64,000 bases of DNA from Aegilops tauschii subsp. strangulata (lineage: Eukaryota; Streptophyta; Magnoliopsida; Poales; Poaceae): positions 323,853,294 to 323,917,293 of the forward strand of contig NC_053037.3 of NCBI RefSeq assembly GCF_002575655.3, given 5' to 3'. The stretch's first letter is position 1, and every line of letters begins with the position of its first letter. A model generated the notes under the pieces. It saw only the letters and a list, made by a program, of their open reading frames with translations. It was not told the origin of the DNA and searched no databases. This document shows, in pieces, positions 61,937-64,000 of this stretch. The translations under genes and the position numbers were made by a program.

Positions 61937-63370
61937 CCCGTGCAAAATCGTTGGTGCTACCCAACTGAGAGGATGCAGAAGACGCTTCGACAAAAATGTA
62001 AAAATAAACGTAGAACTGAAGCATCGATGGCTGAGGCATTCATCACTGAGGAGGCGGCAAACTTCGTGACAGCACACTACGAAGCCAAAAATCGTCATTT
62101 GCATAATCCGAAGCCTCGGTACAATGCTGACGACCCTAAAAAGGGTGGATCCAACCTTAGCCTATTCAAAGGGAATCTCGCACCAGCCAGTGTTTCAAAT
62201 CCAGTATCTTTGGATAACGAACAATGGCGGACCATTTCGTTGTATATCTTCAACAACCTGATAGAAGTGCGGCCGTACATCGAGTAAGTTCTCGGTACAT
62301 AGTTTCGCAACTTCTATTTCCTTTGAACTGCTCTTATTCCTGGATATTTCATACAGTCGATACGTCGCCTTATTCTCGTATGGAGCGGTGATCCAAAAGG
62401 ATTCTGTCAAAGAGTATGAGCTTCTCGCAAAGCAAGGAGGCGGCTATCCCGGTTTCATCTCTTGGTTCAAACAAACGGTAATTTCTATTAGACAATTTCA
62501 TTTCATTCGCTAATTTGTGCGTAATGCAACAATCCTTTCATATTAAACTTGTAGGCTAATTCAGAGTCTATGGACGCCGAATTGAGACAAGTCGCTAATG
62601 GTTTTGACTATAAGGTCCGTTCATTTGACAAATACGACATCAACGGGTATCGCTTTCGTACCTATGGCAAAGAGCTATCTATGGCCGACCGAAAGTCTAC
62701 AAATTGTTGTGTATCTGCTATCGGCGAAGGAGGTACCGAGTATTATGGGAGAGTTGAAGCAATTTATGAACTTCTATTCTATGGTGAAAACCCACCGAAT
62801 GTCGTAGTCTTCAAATGTTATTGGTTTCAGCCGAAGGAGACTAGAAGGACTCATGAACATATAGAGCTAGTTGAAATCAACCAAAGCACCCATTTAGATG
62901 TTCCTGATGTCTATATTATGGCTCAACAGGCGACCCAAGTATTCTATCTACCGTGGGCCTGCCAAACTAATCCAAATCTGAAAGGTTGGGATGTCGTTTA
63001 TGAAGTGCCGCCACGTGCTAGACTATCTCCCCCAAAGGAAGAGGATTATGAACCTCACATTAACCCAGACACATATGAAGGAGAATTCTTCCAAGAGACA
63101 CATCTTTCCAAAAAGCGTTTCAAGAACCGCTATACTTCACCCCAAAACATTGAAGTCGACAGGGATAGTGAATCCGACATCACCCCAGAGGAGGAACAAG
63201 AAGAGCCGGAACAAGAAGAGGTTACTGCTGCGGATGACCTGTCATTGCTTGACCGATTACGTCAAGGTGGCCTTCCACATGTTGATGCCACTGAACCCTA
63301 TGAGCCCGTCATTGATTATAGTGATGATGATGATTATGCATTTATTGATGATACTGATCGAGATTATTAG

Positions 63371-63507
63371 TAGTGTCAGGTATTAAAAAAATTTATGTTG
63401 TACTTGATGATGATACACTTAAGTGATACACATATTATTATTCATGTCGGTCTTTTTTTTATGTTGTACTAATTTCGTTTACTGTTTGTCATGGCAGGTG
63501 TTGAAAG
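63371..63507 (+). other. Spacer between transposase and second CACTA frame
   Basis: 137 bp between TAG 63370 and ATG 63508. No terminator or separate promoter is obvious. An intron (acceptor ATGGCAG near 63496) joining the two as one transcript cannot be excluded. Confidence 0.4.
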
Positions 63508-64000
63508 ATGGTGGGCGCTGGTCGGGAGCGCGCCAAGGCCCCTTCTTCGTCGGCGCGTGGTCTGAGGTCTTCCATTCCAGACGCACCTCTCCGCCGAGCG
63601 TTGCTGGACAGTATGGCGACACCGCCGGGCCCTTCTTCATCGACCGCGGTGCCCAGCAGGGGACGAGGTAGGAAGAGAGGAGGTGGGGCACGTGGTCGCG
63701 GGAGAGGAGGTAGGGTGACTGCTACGGCGCCTTCCTCGCCGCCATCCCCAGCTGTTTCACCCGAGCACGTGACTGCTAGGGTGGACTCGTCCGAGGAGGA
63801 GGCTACACGGACTCCGGTCCACGAGCCTCCGGTCCACGGGTCTTGGGCCCACGAGCCTCGGGTCGACTGGCCTTCGGCCCACGAGAGTTCGGCCCACGAG
63901 ACCCCGGAGGAGCACACGTCCGGATGGGGTACCTGGCCGGATCAGCCCGAGGAGCCGAGTGGCCATGCTGATGATGGCAGGGAGCCGACTGATATTGAGG
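63508..64000 (+). CDS. Second CACTA frame, N-terminal part (continues past the window)
   Basis: The frame is open from ATG 63508 to the edge, at least 164 codons. It starts MVGAGRERAKAPSSSARG, with an Ala/Ser/Pro-rich part, then an Arg/Gly-rich patch (SRGRGRKRGGGARGRGRGG) that suggests nucleic-acid binding. An acidic SSEEEATR segment and an imperfect His-Glu repeat (PVHEPPVHG, WAHEPRV, SAHESSAHE) follow. CACTA elements usually carry a second, TnpA-like gene in this position, often with an En/Spm-type domain further on, but none is visible in this part. It might also be a spliced extension of the transposase gene. Confidence 0.6.
   Translation, partial: MVGAGRERAKAPSSSARGLRSSIPDAPLRRALLDSMATPPGPSSSTAVPSRGRGRKRGGGARGRGRGGRVTATAPSSPPSPAVSPEHVTARVDSSEEEATRTPVHEPPVHGSWAHEPRVDWPSAHESSAHETPEEHTSGWGTWPDQPEEPSGHADDGREPTDIE

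Larger units (their letters stand above)
59727..63370 (+). pseudogene. CACTA transposase (tnp2 type), nearly complete
   Basis: It starts MSDRAWMYTG at 59727. Residues 2-75 form the transposase-associated domain (WMYTGHTGQNKWSTEW, WCPCLRCGN). The tnp2-type catalytic domain follows, with zinc-like CPICKSS, TDGFSVFG (Asp324), CPTCKGALEF and NIDVMHTEKN (Asp543). Then come DUF4218 (WIERVMPVMLRGFIP) and DUF4216 (GYRFRTYGKE, YYGRVEAIYEL) and a very acidic C-terminus ending at TAG 63368. Introns: 62284-62356 and 62478-62554, both GT/AG. Exon 62357-62477 completes the split codon of the first exon, and 62555-63370 is in phase 0. Two lesions: TAG at codon 446 (61062) where Trp is expected, and a frameshift at twelve G (61925-61936). 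Otherwise all domains are present. Confidence 0.9.
57817..64000 (+). mobile_element. Second CACTA transposon, left part, with transposase gene
   Basis: It begins CACTACTGGAATCAG inside the Angela-type pol. The preceding triplet GGA would be the target duplication. The other end is outside the window. It has TTTGCCGTCAGC-type subterminal repeats, a tnp2-type transposase gene (59727-63370) and the start of a second frame at 63508. The terminal sequence and subterminal repeats differ from the CACTA at 23256-45566, so they are different families. Confidence 0.9.

Overview
The window is plant nuclear DNA made almost entirely of nested transposable elements. I see no conserved host gene. The element families (Angela/BARE/WIS-type Ty1/copia with a TGAAGGAAATATGCCC terminus and 1.7-kb LTRs, a 14-kb Maximus/Sirevirus-type copia, a TGATACGTCTCC-type gypsy, CACTA DNA transposons, Stowaway and Tourist MITEs, a short Helitron) point to a large Triticeae genome, probably wheat or a close relative. 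The species is inferred from the repeats only.

Layout, outermost first. (1) A minus-strand Ty3/gypsy element occupies 1-3192 and 48150-50754. Its gag-protease region is split by (2) a minus-strand Maximus-like Sirevirus at 3193-48149, with 1.51-kb LTRs at both ends and a perfect ATATA target duplication. Without its own insertions it is about 14.1 kb. Maximus carries two insertions: (3) a minus-strand Angela-type copia element at 13381-21889 (TSD TCATA) in the gag-protease linker, and (4) a 22.3-kb CACTA transposon at 23256-45566 (TSD TCT) in gag. The CACTA holds two multi-exon gene relics reading outward, many tandem arrays, and further small insertions: three MITEs with both ends present, one MITE fragment, a Tourist MITE, a 421-bp inverted-repeat element, and a Helitron that sits inside one of the MITEs.

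Right of the gypsy 5' LTR lies a 0.7-kb remnant that looks like another gypsy element (50755-51469). Next is a plus-strand Angela-type element (5' LTR 51470-53195, gag and pol to 57816), cut in its RNase H region by a second plus-strand CACTA (57817 to beyond the window). That CACTA carries a recognisable, lightly damaged transposase gene (59727-63370) and the start of a second open frame (63508 to the edge).

Every element that should encode a replication machinery is visibly broken (nonsense codons, frameshifts, lost catalytic or zinc-binding residues), but the target duplications and LTR pairs are well kept, so the nest is fairly young. The least explained parts are inside the 22-kb CACTA: a gene with repeated phase-0 exons of about 150 bp, a second gene region with an internal duplication and a repeated exon-like motif, and two different 71-bp tandem arrays. 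The second CACTA adds a 283-nt pure polypurine tract and perfect subterminal hairpins. I found no rRNA, secure tRNA, CRISPR array or bacterial-type feature.
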